A program made the translations under genes and the position numbers. The notes beneath the pieces are model-generated. The model ran no database searches. It was not told the origin of the DNA and saw only the letters and a program-made list of their open reading frames with translations. From Pezizomycotina sp. ARF18 (taxonomy: Eukaryota; Ascomycota), in NCBI GenBank assembly GCA_002224055.1, contig AZLU01000295.1:1-44147 (forward strand): DNA of 44,147 nucleotides. The letters run 5' to 3'. Shown here in pieces: positions 1 through 12,159 of this stretch (its first letter is position 1; every line of letters starts with the position of its first letter).

Positions 1-858
1 TGGCATCGCCACACGTTTCGAGAATCTAGGGGTCCTAAGACTCTATCGGAGCGTAGTATGAGGAGCGACTTGACGGACGGTAATACTTTCATTTACGATA
101 TTGTCATTATATAACATTCAGAGCATTCGCGTGTCCTGAAGCGTAACGATGGTTACTAATATTTACATTTTCCGTATAGGATTGCTTACCAGCCCGTCCA
201 TACAAACAAAGCGCACGATATCCCATTAGAGTAAAAAAAAAGGACGAAATAGGCAGCTCTAAAACTTGGGAAAAAAACCCCCCCCAAAAAAAATCCAAGG
301 AGGGCAAGATATATTACTCATCTGGCGGCCGTGTTACTACTAATAAAATGCACCTAAATGTAAGCCTTCCCCTCACCGATCATACCGCCTCTCGCCGGCG
401 ACCTTTCATTGACTACCGGGAGCAATTGGTGCCTCCGCAGGCGAACGGCATCAAATTTCGGGTAGATCTCGGCGTTACGTCCGGCGAATCCTGGCAATCG
501 CTATCCGTATCGCACTCTATAAGCGCATCCTGGTTATCGCATAACTATACCGGAGTCTCCAAAATGTTGAATTCGCAGTGCCTCAGTCGACCGAACTCAA
601 TCTTGCACACGAACGAGATGCCGTAGTTACGATTCGGCATTCTCGCAGCAAGGATCGTCGGTGGAACAGGTCTGAACGCAACCCTGACGCAGTTGAGGCA
701 GGACGTCCTGCAGCTCGCGCGTCGCCGGTCCTTCGTCAGTCTTGCACTGAGCGTTGGGTCGCGGCACTTTGCATCGCTTGGGTTGCCGTCGTCGTCAAGG
801 CAGGACCCCACTAAAGTCGGGATACTGCTGGTCGGGTGAGCTCGGCACGCACGTGCGC

Positions 859-898
859 CGGCGGTTCGGTAGCTTGACCGGCGGTTCGGTAGCTTGAC
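859..898. repeat. Tandem repeat, 2 x 20 bp
   Basis: The unit CGGCGGTTCGGTAGCTTGAC occurs twice head to tail with no mismatch. It lies in the GC-rich non-annotated block. A short slippage duplication is the simplest explanation. Confidence 0.9.
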
Positions 899-1334
899 AG
901 AAGCCCTTCGTGTTACCGTCGCCGTTGTGGGGGTTTACGTTCCGCTCTCGGGCCACTCCCAGCAGTCCTCGCCGATGGGAAGGCCCGTCCCTGTTCATGC
1001 AGTTTCCGAGGCTAAAGTCGGGGTTTTCCGGGTCGCGCGTGGTTCCAATTCACGAGGGGGGCGGCTTACCCTCTGAGATACCTGGACGCAGGATACACGT
1101 TGTTGGTGCCAGGTCCGGGAGCACGGCTTCGAAACAGGATCGCAGACTCGAGGGGTGACCACGCAGTCGATTTAGTGCAGTGGGTCGCCCCACAGCCGTT
1201 AGTAAGCAATCCTCCGCAATTCTTCCTGGTCATGGCAATCAGTCAGAACGCAGTCGCAAGGGGCTATCTACCTTGAATGTGAAAGTGGGCTTATATTTTT
1301 AGTGTATTTCGTGATTTTTGATAACATCGTGAGA

Positions 1335-1388
1335 TTTTTTTTTTTTTTTGTGTTGAACATTAAAAAAAAAAAAAAAAAAAAAAAAAAA
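1335..1388. repeat. T15 / A27 inverted homopolymer pair
   Basis: A run of 15 T (1335-1349) is followed after 12 bases by a run of 27 A (1362-1388). The pair can fold into a pure A:T stem with a short loop. A similar arrangement recurs at 30284-30335. Confidence 0.85.
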
Positions 1389-2129
1389 TGAAGAACCTGT
1401 AGCTTTTTTTTATAAAAGGGATCTTGGTGTATATTGGTGTGGTGGTACAAACTGTAAAGCAAATGGCCACGCCACGATGCATAAGAACTGCAACATCTCC
1501 AAATGGCTTTGATTATCTAATACTGTTATGCGTATATTCTTCTATAAGGGAGTATATTCCCACATTTCTGTAGTTTTAGAAACCAGCTCGCAATGTACAA
1601 AATTGACATATACTATGAAATCTGAAATCTGCGCGGTAAAACCTACAGGACACACCCTGCCATTAATCGACGAGATATCTATAATAAATATAATATTCAT
1701 TAGTCGCTCGTTAGATATTATTATATTATTATTTTTCTCTGAAGATCGGCAATTGTTATAGCTGGAGTGGCATTTGCGCTATTATTGTACAGCGGAATTT
1801 TATCATAGTCTGATGTCTATGCGATTCATGGCCCGCTCAAAATTTATCATGGTTCGCTTGCTATTATGGTTCGCATCTACTATACCGTGACAAAAGTCTG
1901 TTGTTTTTTTTTTTTTTTTTTTGCCAGGCGCTCCGGAGAGCAAGGGGGGGCATACAAAATATTGAGTTTTTGAGCACAAATCTTATAATTTTCAAAAAAA
2001 AAATATTTATACAATATAAAGCTCATGCACAGGCCTTAATTTTTGATTAATTTTTATGCATATTTAGCATTATGGCGATTGTATGTAACTTTTCATTTGT
2101 GTCCTATATCATGTAAATGAATGTATGTA

Positions 2130-2440
2130 TTTTTGGGGGCGGCTGAAAAAAACAACAGACTTTTGTCCTATAATAGTAACAGAAGCCTCCGGTGGCAACT
2201 ACTGCAACGTCTTCTTTCACGACGATCCCTACAGCGACGGTCACTGTCGCCGCAACGGGAAACCTACGGCTACCTGAGCTTTGGGTACACCAAGCTAGTA
2301 AGCGCCGCGGGGGTTGTCACTTACCAGTGACCTATACAGCTACGCTGTGAATACTTACGCCAACGCTCAGGGAACAATTTATACGTCCTCTGCGAGTTTT
2401 ATGACGTCGGATGTTGTCAGGCTTAAGGCCTTCCGGCGAT
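2130..2440 (+). pseudogene. Thr/Ser-rich coding-like fragment
   Basis: Three + frames each give a short protein-like stretch in succession. One is Thr/Ser/Val-rich (about 2190-2265, peptide like TTATSSFTTIPTATVTVAAT). The next gives FGYTKLVSAAGVVTYQ (about 2277-2327). Another gives LYSYAVNTYANAQGTIYTSS (about 2333-2395). The composition resembles a Ser/Thr-rich wall or secreted protein, but there is no clear start, stop or family. I treat it as a decayed or error-broken fragment and assign no function. Confidence 0.25.
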
Positions 2441-2459
2441 CTTTGTTTTCATGAAATTA

Positions 2460-4409
2460 AGAGGCAGTGGAGGGGATATAAATGGTATATTCATGTTTTA
2501 GCACACCGGTTTTATACAAAGTCAATAGACATTATCAAAGTCTTTCATGTATTTAGGTGGTATGTTATGCACTATGTAGCTAGAGATCATTTAAAGGCGT
2601 TTGGCGTTTTCATTTTCTAATTGATTCAGTAAATCTCGATTCGAGAATTTTTTCTTTTCCTTCCCACTGGCAAAGATATAAATAGATTTTCTTTCCGGTG
2701 ATATATCCTTGATTTAATGTGTATAACGTGTAGATCACAGCGTCGGTCATAACAAACATGCCTAGGGTCTGTTGCGCCGCGAAATCTCAAATAGTTCGAA
2801 GTCTGCCGGGCAATTGGCATAATCAAGACTTTCTGGTCAAATCGCCTTGCTCCATCTGTATCAGAAACTTGCCCACCATGGTATATACAGACGGAAAGTC
2901 CCATTATCTTACGGTTGGCATGACATCTAACACCCGGAAGAGCATTACTTAGGTCCTACGTATCCGAGTCGCGGACTTGGAGTAGCGAAAGACCTTGATT
3001 GAGGTACGCCGTACCGCAATATTTTCCGCTTTTTGACCGGAATTAACATTCTTTATTCGTAAGTGTCAAGGAGATTGCTAGACGTTCTCCGAACCGTCAT
3101 ATTCCAATCTTTAATATAAGTAATATGACGATGCATTGAAATATCAGTATGATCATACTGATAGCGCTGACCGGTCGAAAATCGAATTATATAAAATGAT
3201 TATTCCGCTCGAGAATAAAATGCTCCGCCCAATCTAGATAATTACTCCGCTATTTCAGGGTCAACCCGAGTTCCTTAGCGAGCGACGAGCCTCCGTTGTG
3301 AAACGTAAATTCGCCCCGCGTGGCGGCTTCGATGAGTATAAGCATAGCGTTGGGATGATTAGCGAAAGTTGACCGTTTTCCTACCCGATTTCAGGCTCAG
3401 AATACCCGAGTTTCAAGGGATTCCTGGTCCCGCCAGCTGTTGGCTTGGTTGGGTTTGCAGCCACGGTAATGGTCCGCGTATCACCGTGCGAGGCGTTCCA
3501 GGGCATGTGCGTTTACGCTCTTTCATGTTGACATGTTGTCTCCACGTCACATATAGTGCTGCCGCGCACAGTATAAGGAAGAAGATGATACTCGTATCAA
3601 ATTTCTAAAGGCATGGGTTGGTTCTTACCGATGAATATTTCGAAAGCGGTTTCACCCTCGTCTGCAAAAGAGTTTGAAGGACGTTGTTCCTTCCGTAGTC
3701 TTTGTCAGATGGCACCTGAAACCTATTTTGAACGGAGCACTTCAGCCAGGATGACCATTCTCTATTGACCTAGTGGGTTTCTGACTCAATTCACCGCCCG
3801 TCCCTGAATGTTCGTATATTTCCCCTTGACGGGGAGAAAGGGCACTAATGCCTAAGCCCAATGTAGTTCTAAATCGACAAAGCGCGAAACCAATATGCCA
3901 TTGATGATTACATGTATGTATGTGGGTGTATGATGTATCGAATCTAATCCAATGATAACGGACCCGTTCCCAAAACCAGACAAATGTCAAGAAAACAAAA
4001 CAGCAAAAAACTAAGGCTTTTTCCGCCAATGAACTCCAAAAGGCAGCTTTTCAGCCCGCCGATTCGTAGCCTGATTCCGCTCGTGAGACCACCGATGCTC
4101 CAATGCTCATATTACCACTCGCCCAAAAGTCGAATTGCCTCCGAAGGTATTGTTCATACCAAATAACTTCTTGCCTTTCGGCCGCTTTCCTGTCTCCTTT
4201 TCCTTGATCGGCATTGGCGTCTCTGGCAAGCGCCTTCCGATCGATGAACCCTGCGCCGCCGCATCTCTACCTTTCCTATCGGACTGTGTATTGGGGTATC
4301 CTCTGGTGTCCGGTTGCTCTGTGTAGTTAAATTCAAACTCTCAGGGAGCGTAAATATACTGTCAATAGGCCGTTGCGTTATCCTAGGCGCCAGCGGTGTC
4401 GCGGCAACC
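2460..4409. other. Region without a convincing gene
   Basis: Only short overlapping open frames are present and none has a recognisable domain. One + frame near 3410-3530 (GFLVPPAVGLVGFAATVMV and following) is hydrophobic, but it has no conserved motif that I can place. A perfect 22-bp palindrome lies at 3142-3163. Base composition is mixed, with AT-rich patches around 3100-3250. Confidence 0.45.
3142..3163. repeat. Perfect 22-bp palindrome
   Basis: The block reads the same on both strands, centred on GATC at 3151-3154, with arms TATCAGTAT / ATACTGATA. It sits in an AT-rich intergenic stretch and could be a dimeric factor-binding site, a cruciform or chance. Confidence 0.85.
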
Positions 4410-5690
4410 TTATTCGGTCCGAACCGTGACCAACTCCAGATTCCAGCTCGTTGCTCGAATCGTAAGTGAAATCCGCAGTACGGTCGAGGTCAGTCGTATC
4501 CAAAACACGCAACGATGTCCCTCCACTCCCTGTCTCTGTATCTGATGCTGTTGAATGGGTGCGTACAAATATGTACCTGATCCTACCCGAAACACTCCTA
4601 CTTTTACTCCTACTTTTGCTTCTATTCCGGCCGCGCGTTTCGGGTGTATTCGCGGCCGGGTAATGCGGGCGGAGGATTCATGGTTCCTGATATCGAAGCC
4701 AGATTTTATGAGGGGCAGCAGACGACACAGATGCCCATGCCGAGGTCTATGGCGCCGAGGGAGTTTACGATGGCGAGGATGGATTTATCGCCCGTGCAGA
4801 CGATACGGATGAGGGTGCAGAGCACGCAGATGCCGCCGAGGGAAAACATTGTGATGATTACTGAGAGGGGTCGTCCGTTGTTCGACGAACGCTGGAGGAG
4901 AGTCGGGAGAGGAAGAAGGGAGGCATAGATGACGAATCGGAGATGAGGTGGGTCACGTTCGTGAAGAAGTAGACGGGGAACGCGAGTAGGCTAACACCGC
5001 GTGGATTTATCCGGAGACCTGAGGGGGAAAGATATATCACGTCAGTCCTACGTTTTTATCCTCAAAGATTTTCTAGGATACCCGGATTTAACCGTGAGAG
5101 ACAAATGTTTCGTACCAGTTTCCCCTGACGGGCTCGCAGCCAAATAGGTTCAGCCCGGCTGTGATCAGGTATCCTACAGCCACCAGGGCCGTCACGGCTA
5201 CCAGCGCAGTTCTCAGCTTTCGTAGGGCTGGCGGGAAAATCTTGAAATAGAAAATCAGGAAACAGCCTTGATGGAATACAGGCCGGCGTAATAATTGAAG
5301 TTGTTGACGTATAACATCTAAGCACAGAGAGTGTTAAGAGACATGAATCAATGAGAACCTATCAATGTCGGATGCAACATACCTTCAATCCTCTAACTAA
5401 AAGCTTCTTATCGCGTACGTAGGTATCAAAGTCGGGAAACGCTTGCGCAGAAAAGAATATTCCCGGATTCCAGAAACCCCACGCGTTGAAATGGTAGTTC
5501 ATCGCGTGATTGGAGGTCAGGCAGCACCAGGCGAAGACGATGAGGGTGTCCGAAAGTCGAATGAGCGAGGTACCATACCCGAACGTACAGCCGACCTAGC
5601 ATGAAGGCGAGGGAGAGGAATACGAAAGTCCATTCTATAGCCTGTGCGAGAATCAATATCTTCAGTATATTTTGGCAGCTAAACACAGGA
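4410..5690 (-). CDS. PTH11-like rhodopsin-domain receptor (receptor A)
   Basis: This is a predicted plasma-membrane seven-helix receptor of the fungal rhodopsin-domain (PTH11-like) family, whose members sense surface or chemical cues. Reading down the minus strand, TM1 is IEWTFVFLSLAFMLGRLYVR (about 5580-5640). Next come a soluble loop, NNFNYYAGLYSIKAV, the typical TM3/4 block LIFYFKIFPPALRKLRTALV, and LNLFGCEPVRGNW with the family's Cys and Trp before the outer loop. Further on are FFTNVTHLISD, FVIYASLLPLPTLLQ, and the last helices ITMFSLGGICVLCTLIRIV and IDLGMGICVVCC. Introns fit at 5318-5382 and 5029-5092. The frame changes at about 5575, 5258, 4945 and 4700 with no intron, so the copy is broken or carries sequencing indels. 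A 12-bp direct repeat (4594-4617) encodes KVGV twice in the tail. The start is unresolved; an upstream ATG at 5742 would need a 35-nt intron. Confidence 0.8.
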
Positions 5691-5742
5691 CAGGAGACAA
5701 AGGGCGGACTTACCAGAGCCGAACCAGGCTTATTATGATCAT

Positions 5743-8700
5743 TATTATTAAGTATTAAGGGAATGTGAGTCGATTAAGCCCTTTGAACGTTAACATTCTA
5801 TCCAGGCATTATCTTCGTTCAACAAAGAGCGGGATTCGATAAATGAGAATGCGGAGAGTCCTCGAGAAATCAGTGGGCGACCTTGGGGAGATATAAGTGT
5901 GTAAAAACTTAGTATGTATTTCGCACAAATTCTGCTAAGAGAAAAAGCAAAAAACGACCTGGAACCAAGGAACCGCAGAACATAAGGAGATAACTGATCA
6001 CATGATACCGGGACTGGGGAAACGGCTTTCTCGCCTGATCGGGTTAGCTTACCCAAAACATCGCTAGTTTTGTGAGGACTGAAAAAAGCCTTCGTGGCAC
6101 GAGTCAGGCTATTAGCAATCAATTTTATAGCAATTCAATGAGAAAATAGTATTGTTTCCTTCAATTATTCTGCACCAGGATCTGCAGAATTCTCTCTCAC
6201 GCCACCAACCTCGCCAAATTGCAAGGCAGTGCGAGAATCTCGGTCATTGTTCCATCGTTAACCGACGTTGGGATCATCAAAGAGCAAGGGGAATCAGGGA
6301 CCGTTCCTGTTCTCGTTTAAAAGTGTGTCGCCTTGCGGCGCACCAGCGGCTTCTTCCGAGGAAGGGACTCCCAACCCACAGGAGCGCCCCCGTGGAAACG
6401 GAGGATTTACTGCCGCATCGAGAAATCATCCTCCGAAAGTGTCATCTCTGGTATCCAGGGCACCAATGAAGCGAAGGTAGTTTGATCGCCGCATCCCGTT
6501 GAAATTTGATATGCAAGGGCTCATCTCAAGTAGGCGTCGTGAAAAGCCTATCGTCTAATTTATCTTCCTGGAACAAACCGAAGACGCAGAATACGAAGCC
6601 TCAGGATTAAACTCACGAAAGTGAGCATCTTCATCCTGCTGAAATTATTCATACGAGAGGCGAAAGTTGGAAGTTTCCGACTAATGAAGGCCCGATATTC
6701 AATATAGGCTCATTACTATTTGATGTAATGTAAGTCTTCGGCATGGAAGGATCTCTCGCTCCAGAGCGCCGGCAGGAGACTTGCGTATTTTATCTCCTGG
6801 CTCGGGCGGATTTTACCCGGTGAACGGGATGTCGGGTTGAACCACATAACGGATGAGCGTCGATAGAGCCCTTATGTACCGTCCTCATGTACCATCTTCG
6901 TTTTAGATGTCGTTATAATATGTGATCACCGTTTCGTTTATCTATCTTAATTTAGGAAATTTAACTTCCCTATTACAGCTTCTTTCAAAGTTTGATTCTC
7001 AGAGGATTAGAATATTCAAACTGAATATTGACAATTCGGAATCCACTGTCTCTGCGGCTCGCGTGCAACAGGAATTTTCCAGGCCACAATAGTACGTCAG
7101 CATGAACAATAGCAATAACATTAGAGCTCTAGATACCTATTTTTGGGAAACCGGTGCGATTTAATCAAGTTGAAACGCGTGTTGGAGAAAATCGTCCGTT
7201 GACGTACGTTATCCTCATGAAACGTCGTTTCATGACTTCCTCATAAAAAAACTTTCATGAAAAAACTCTCTTTGAAAAACCCGCTCGCAAATGAATGCTT
7301 AAAATAACTCACAAGTCCAACAAACCTGCCATTTCTGAAGATAACCGCCGTGTATAGACGATCAATTGCTTATATACTGTATAATATATCCTGCATATTC
7401 CTTTACAAGCCTGAAATATGAATTCCTGCACATATACGAAAAGAATATAAAGGCGATGGCAATTTCCTTCACGAAAACTTGTACTAACTCAAGACACGAC
7501 ATTCATTTACTAGGTTAATATGATTTGATCTCAAGTTTGATATCTTCAATGTTGTAATCTCATTCTTGCGGATATGTACTTGGTCCTGGAAGAGATCTAT
7601 AATCCTTTCATGAAAGTATACATATCATTGAATTCTGGTCTATTACCGGGGGAAAGCTTGCCCTGCTCTGAAATTTTGAAGACAAGTGATTCAGTTTCGA
7701 GTTGACCACTATAAGGTTCAGAGCCTGAACCGGGTGGATCAGTCCTCGCGAGGCTTTGTTTAGAGGAAGTGCTAGTTTTATAGACTACTCGTCTATATCG
7801 ATTACAGGTATAAATTCATCATCTGAGGTTCACCTATGTATCAGAAACGTTAACCTCTCAGTGCTCATAGAGGGTTGCGTAATTTAATTCGAGCTTAGTT
7901 ATCGCCGCCTTTAGAACAAAATTATTACGATAAATTGGACAATTAATGACAATTGATCCAGAACTCACTAAACAATAGAATTCTTTGAGACAGTCACTCG
8001 CATAACTCGGTCCTCGAGAAATACGAAAAACTAGGCTACCAGCGCCCCCCCCCCCCCGGCGGCGGGCGGGGCAATATCATATTAACTCCGACCGATTCCA
8101 AAGCGTTCCAAAGAGCAAGGTGACAATGCGGAGGTAGAACTATATCCCAAGACCGCGTCTCATAGAAGCTACAGGTCGTTGGGTTATGGATGCAGAAGCT
8201 TTTAGAAGATCCTATAACAGGGGAGATAGCTCCGGAAAGCATCGCGACGCATCTGAGGAAATACGAACGCTGCTGTGAAGCTTTTACGCACGAATAAGGG
8301 TTACGCCCAAGTACCCTATCCTTCCAAAGCAAGATCTACGAGGAATTATATGCCTAAAATCAACGCAAAAAGTTTTTCCGTGTTCATTTCGCAGATGCCG
8401 ATATCAGCAGGGTTGATCATAGCTACGGGAGTAGCTCAAGAGTAACCCAACTCCCAGAGCAAAGGGGAAAAAAATAATAATACGAATACCAAGGAAATAG
8501 TCCAGTACCGCGTTGGCTAACTGGGAAACGAAATAATAGTGAGAATATCTGAAAGCTGAATAAGGCCAATTTAGTGATACTGCGATATCAACTCGTATAT
8601 CGTATTTTGCGGACTCGGAGACCTTCGAGTACTAGCAGTATGTACCCATATCTTGGGGGTTTGCGGGCTTTTGCGTTTAATTCCGCTACCCGATGGTCCC

Positions 8701-9684
8701 CACTTCTGCCACCTCTGGACGGGAGAACGGGCACACTTGCGCGATATAGCACCGAAAAGAATCCTGTAAGGATGAAAATACCTAATTCCCCTATTTTATC
8801 TTACAGCTCTTCTTATTGATCTTCCGGCAGTTTTTCGTCTATATCTTTGCTCATTACAATAGTCCGACCTGATTGGTGTCTTTACTATTCCAAAGAAACG
8901 CGTATTTCCCTTAACTCCGTCGGCGAGATGAAAGGATTGCCTTTTCAGGTTCAATTGTTTCTTGCTCAGCACTGCCAAATAAGCGTAGCAGAGCGTTCAA
9001 AAGAAAACCCACACCTTCATCAGCCCGGAAAGACAAACCACCGGTTCTGCAGATCTATTTCCAACGTTTCTACTACCTGCTTATCCGAGCAGAACCACGA
9101 ATCAATCCTTGTGACACCCTGCGCCCCGTGCATGATATGCGGGTAACTTTCTTGTCTAAATGATCGACATCGTTTATTTCCAGAAGCTAGCAAGCCGAAG
9201 GTTGCACCTCGTATTCGCTCGCGCCAATGCTCCACAGGAAAGAAAAACGTGCTACCAGTATTGGAAAAGGTTTGGAGGGATGTTTCTTTTCTCTTCTAAA
9301 ATACCAAGCCCACTCGTCATTGAGTATCCGGCGTACGCCAAAGGTATAATACTTTGGTAGAAGGCCCCCTTTTTTCACGGTGCACCCAGCTATGTTCTCG
9401 TTTGTGGTTTTTTCTACGGCCTTTTATAAGATTTTTAAAAGTCATGAAAACGCCACCAAACGTTGGTTGGCTGCACTCGGCAATCGACGTTGCACTGTCT
9501 CTGTTATAAAGGATTGGGCGCCCCTGTTAGATCTATCCCGATTCTTCCTTAAACATCGAACCCTGTTCAAGCTCCAGCAGCCGAAAAGCAAGGGAGTCCT
9601 TGGGGCTTGTCCTACCTGAGTCCATTAATATTTCGACACCCCTAGCCTTTGTGGGAAAATCTCCCCCATTTTCATTCCGCAAGC
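5743..9684. other. Long gene-poor interval
   Basis: No family is recognisable on either strand. A + frame at about 6180-6325 (peptide like SVIVPSLTDVGIIKEQGESG) is the most protein-like piece, but it has no partner exons. Several open frames of 60-100 codons between 8570 and 9620 lack domains, signal peptides and consistent flanking splice sites. A C13 run followed by a G-rich run lies at 8045-8071. The interval separates two divergently oriented receptors. Confidence 0.4.
8045..8071. repeat. C13 run abutting a G-rich run
   Basis: Thirteen C (8045-8057) are followed at once by GGCGGCGGGCGGGG. The two halves can pair as a GC hairpin, and either strand could form quadruplex-type structures. 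It is isolated in an AT-rich gene-poor interval. Confidence 0.8.
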
Positions 9685-10985
9685 ATGGTCGAGACAATTT
9701 ACTCCAACCCGGAGAGCAGAGTACCAGCAATATGGAGCTGTGTAATAACTGTTACCGTCATATCTCTAATCGCCATCGTACTACGCTTCTACTCCCGTCT
9801 CAAACGCAAAGGGCTCGGTGCCGATGACTGGCTGTGTTTCGTCGCGGCGGTCTTGAGTCTGGCGGACTCGCTGATTCTGCTGCTTCGTATATCCTTTCTT
9901 CTACGAATTTCTATTTCAAATTCCTTCGCTAACGCTCAAATGCAGAAATTCCCAACGGATTCGGCCGCCACATCCGCGACTTGCCACCCTCCGTAAATCC
10001 CTGGCTCGCAGCCCGCGGTTTCTGGGCCGGCGAATTCATCTACTTGGTCGCTCTCGAATTCTAAAGATCTCCATCTTGACATTCTACTTCCGGATAATCC
10101 CCTGGTTACGCGTCCACATCTGGGTGCTCATTATATACGTCATCCTCTCCTCGTTCGCCTTGACTATCGCGAGCATATTCCAGTGCACACCCGTGTCGTA
10201 CGTTTGGTCCATGACGACGGAAAAAGGCCACTGTATACACATGAAGGCGTTCTGGTATGCGTCGGGTGCGATAAATACTCTCAGCGATATCGTCATTTTC
10301 ATGTTGCCGATGCCGAGCTTGTGAGTATGCAGGTTGGCAAGATGCAAAGGTGTGGGATTCTGGCGGTTTTCGGAGTCGGGTTGTTTGTAGTCGTTACGGG
10401 TTTTTGAGGTTGAATGCGCTGAAGAAAAGTGACGATCTATCGGACCCTATTGTAAGCTCTTTCGCCGATGTCTCGTCGCACTCTCAGACCTACTATAGTA
10501 CTGATGCTAATGTTTTATGGTTTAACAGGGACTCACGAATCCTGCGGTCTCTGGTCTCTGGTGGAGCTGCACGTTGGCGTAGTCTGCGCCTGCATGCCGT
10601 CAATGAAACCTTGCTTACTGGGTGGTTCGGGTGGGTGAGCAGCCGCTCATCATCGCCTAAGACGTCGAATCTATCATCCAAATGGTAAAATCCGATAAAG
10701 TCCCCATGTACGGAAGAAAGAGAAGATACGCTTGATATGATCATGAAGACTGAAAACGCAGACCTTGAAGCTGGTGGTCTATGGACTATGGATAGAGATA
10801 CGAGCATGGAAAAGGACATAACGCTGGAGAAGATCGATAGCAATGCTAAGAGCGAAGGCGGCAGTCCGAGAAGGAGCGTAAGTAGAAACGAGCAGGAGAG
10901 CGGTAGTACTATTACTGGGTGCGATGTTTTCTTATGTCAAAATAGCTGTATAATACTTACACAACTAGCAACGAGATGCTTCTAG
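9685..10985 (+). CDS. PTH11-like rhodopsin-domain receptor (receptor B)
   Basis: This is a predicted seven-helix plasma-membrane receptor of the fungal rhodopsin-domain family. It starts at ATG 9685 (MVETIYSNPESRVPAIW). TM1 is VITVTVISLIAIVLRFYSRL, followed by the family signature LGADDWLCFVAAVLSL. An intron at 9887-9945 (GT...AG, branch GCTAAC at 9928) joins in frame to IPNGFGRHIRDLP, the GxGRH hallmark. Then follow FWAGEFIYLVAL, KISILTFYFRIIPWLRVHI, LTIASIFQCTPVSYVW, AINTLSDIVIFMLPMPSL and GILAVFGVGLFVVVTG. A second intron at 10452-10528 joins to GLWSLVELHVGVVCACMPSM, the characteristic last helix. An acidic, Ser-rich cytoplasmic tail follows (DADLEAGG-like, about 10730-10920). Single-base frame changes occur near 10060, 10320, 10405 and in the tail, so the exact C-terminus is uncertain. 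Orientation is opposite to receptor A. Confidence 0.88.
9887..9945 (+). other. Intron 1 of receptor B
   Basis: This 59-nt intron has donor GTATAT, branch-like GCTAAC at 9928-9933 and acceptor TGCAG. Splicing keeps the frame: CTT C|AA ATT CCC AAC GGA gives LLQIPNG, leading directly into the conserved GFGRH motif. Confidence 0.85.
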
Positions 10986-12159
10986 ACACGATACTCCAAT
11001 TCGATTATATTTATTACATTCAAATGTCTCATCCAAGCGCCATCTTTTCCTTCTTGATAGAGACAAAGTTGGCTTGCAGATATCTCAAGTTATTATCAAT
11101 CTGAAATCGCGAACTAACATCCGTCATCTGCCGCAAAGTTGGCGTATAAAACTGGTGTCTGAATACATGGACGCCCCAATCAGTCGATTGATTAACCAAT
11201 ATCCGTTTCAATGAGTCAGGTCAAGAGTCTTAAGTCGTGACCTTATCACATTTCACACAACAACTCCATCATTTACCTAAAAGCGGCTCATGTCACAGAA
11301 TTCCATTATTTATCGACAGTGGAAATAGAAAAAAACCTGCTTCCATTATAGGCATATATTCTGTCGTATACTATACGTGAATACTCTTCCTCCTCCTCTT
11401 GTTTAAATAAATAAAACTCTGAGATATTACTCATACAGAAGGATAAAGATGGAACACTATCCTGCAGACCATTCCGGATTCAGAATCTAAACACAAAAAA
11501 AGACTATAGAAAACCGTCTACTCGTACAAATGTATAAAATACATATATATTCTGAGGCCATATACAATACTACCGGTATACCCACTTGCATAGTCTTCAA
11601 GGAGCCTATTCTCCACAATTGCACTCTAGGCAGTTTTGTTTCAATGCAAAGGCTGAAGCTTTCATGCGATGAACTATTGAAACAACTCCAAGAGAAACAA
11701 TAAGCGGACCCAAGTGCATCGGCTTTCGTCAGCACATGGCTGTAGGCTTAGCTAATACCCTTTGACAACCGCTAAGAATTGCCTTATTTCGGCTTCTTGT
11801 TCTGATTTGCGAACGAGGTGTTGATCTTTCTGATTGGTTAGACCTTGTCCCGTATAAGATTGGCTCCAAGCTATACCTAAAATAAGCATATTGTTGTTGT
11901 TAATTACGCAGGCACGCTCGATTTTTTCCTTGGGCAAATTTCTACTTCCAAGGAATAAGCAATAGGGGGTTACTTTCATTTTAAAGACAAGGCCGCCCAA
12001 CTTCTTACTTTTTCTTTTTCCTCTTCTCTCTCACTATCGTGACTATTTTGTTTTTTCCAACCGTATACGTTCGTTAAATCGTCACTCTTTTTCTCTTTCG
12101 GATATCCCTTTTATCGACAATAATACTCCGTCGTTATACCGAATAATTTTTCATCAAAG
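10986..12159. other. Intergenic region, receptor B to CFEM-like gene
   Basis: AT-rich, with no recognised coding segment. Short frames at 11029-11211 and 11487-12000 (minus) look random. The last 150 bases before 12160 are pyrimidine-rich (TTTTTCTTTTTCCTCTTCTC and similar), as is common just upstream of fungal start codons, and probably hold the promoter and 5' leader of the next gene. Confidence 0.5.

Larger units (their letters stand above)
1..2120. other. Region without a convincing gene
   Basis: Bases 340-1260 are relatively GC-rich and carry several overlapping short open frames on both strands, but none shows a domain, signal peptide or splice pattern that I recognise. From 1260 on the DNA is AT-rich, with long homopolymers (T15 at 1335-1349, A27 at 1362-1388, T19 at 1904-1922). 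A 20-bp tandem duplication sits at 859-898. I see no RNA gene here. Confidence 0.5.

Noticed and set aside
348-1158. Overlapping open frames in the GC-rich block
   Set aside because: None has a domain, a signal peptide or splice-linked neighbours; GC-rich random sequence gives long frames on both strands.
8036-9619. Open frames of 60-100 codons on both strands
   Set aside because: No family, no consistent strand, and antisense frames of equal length; not supported as genes.
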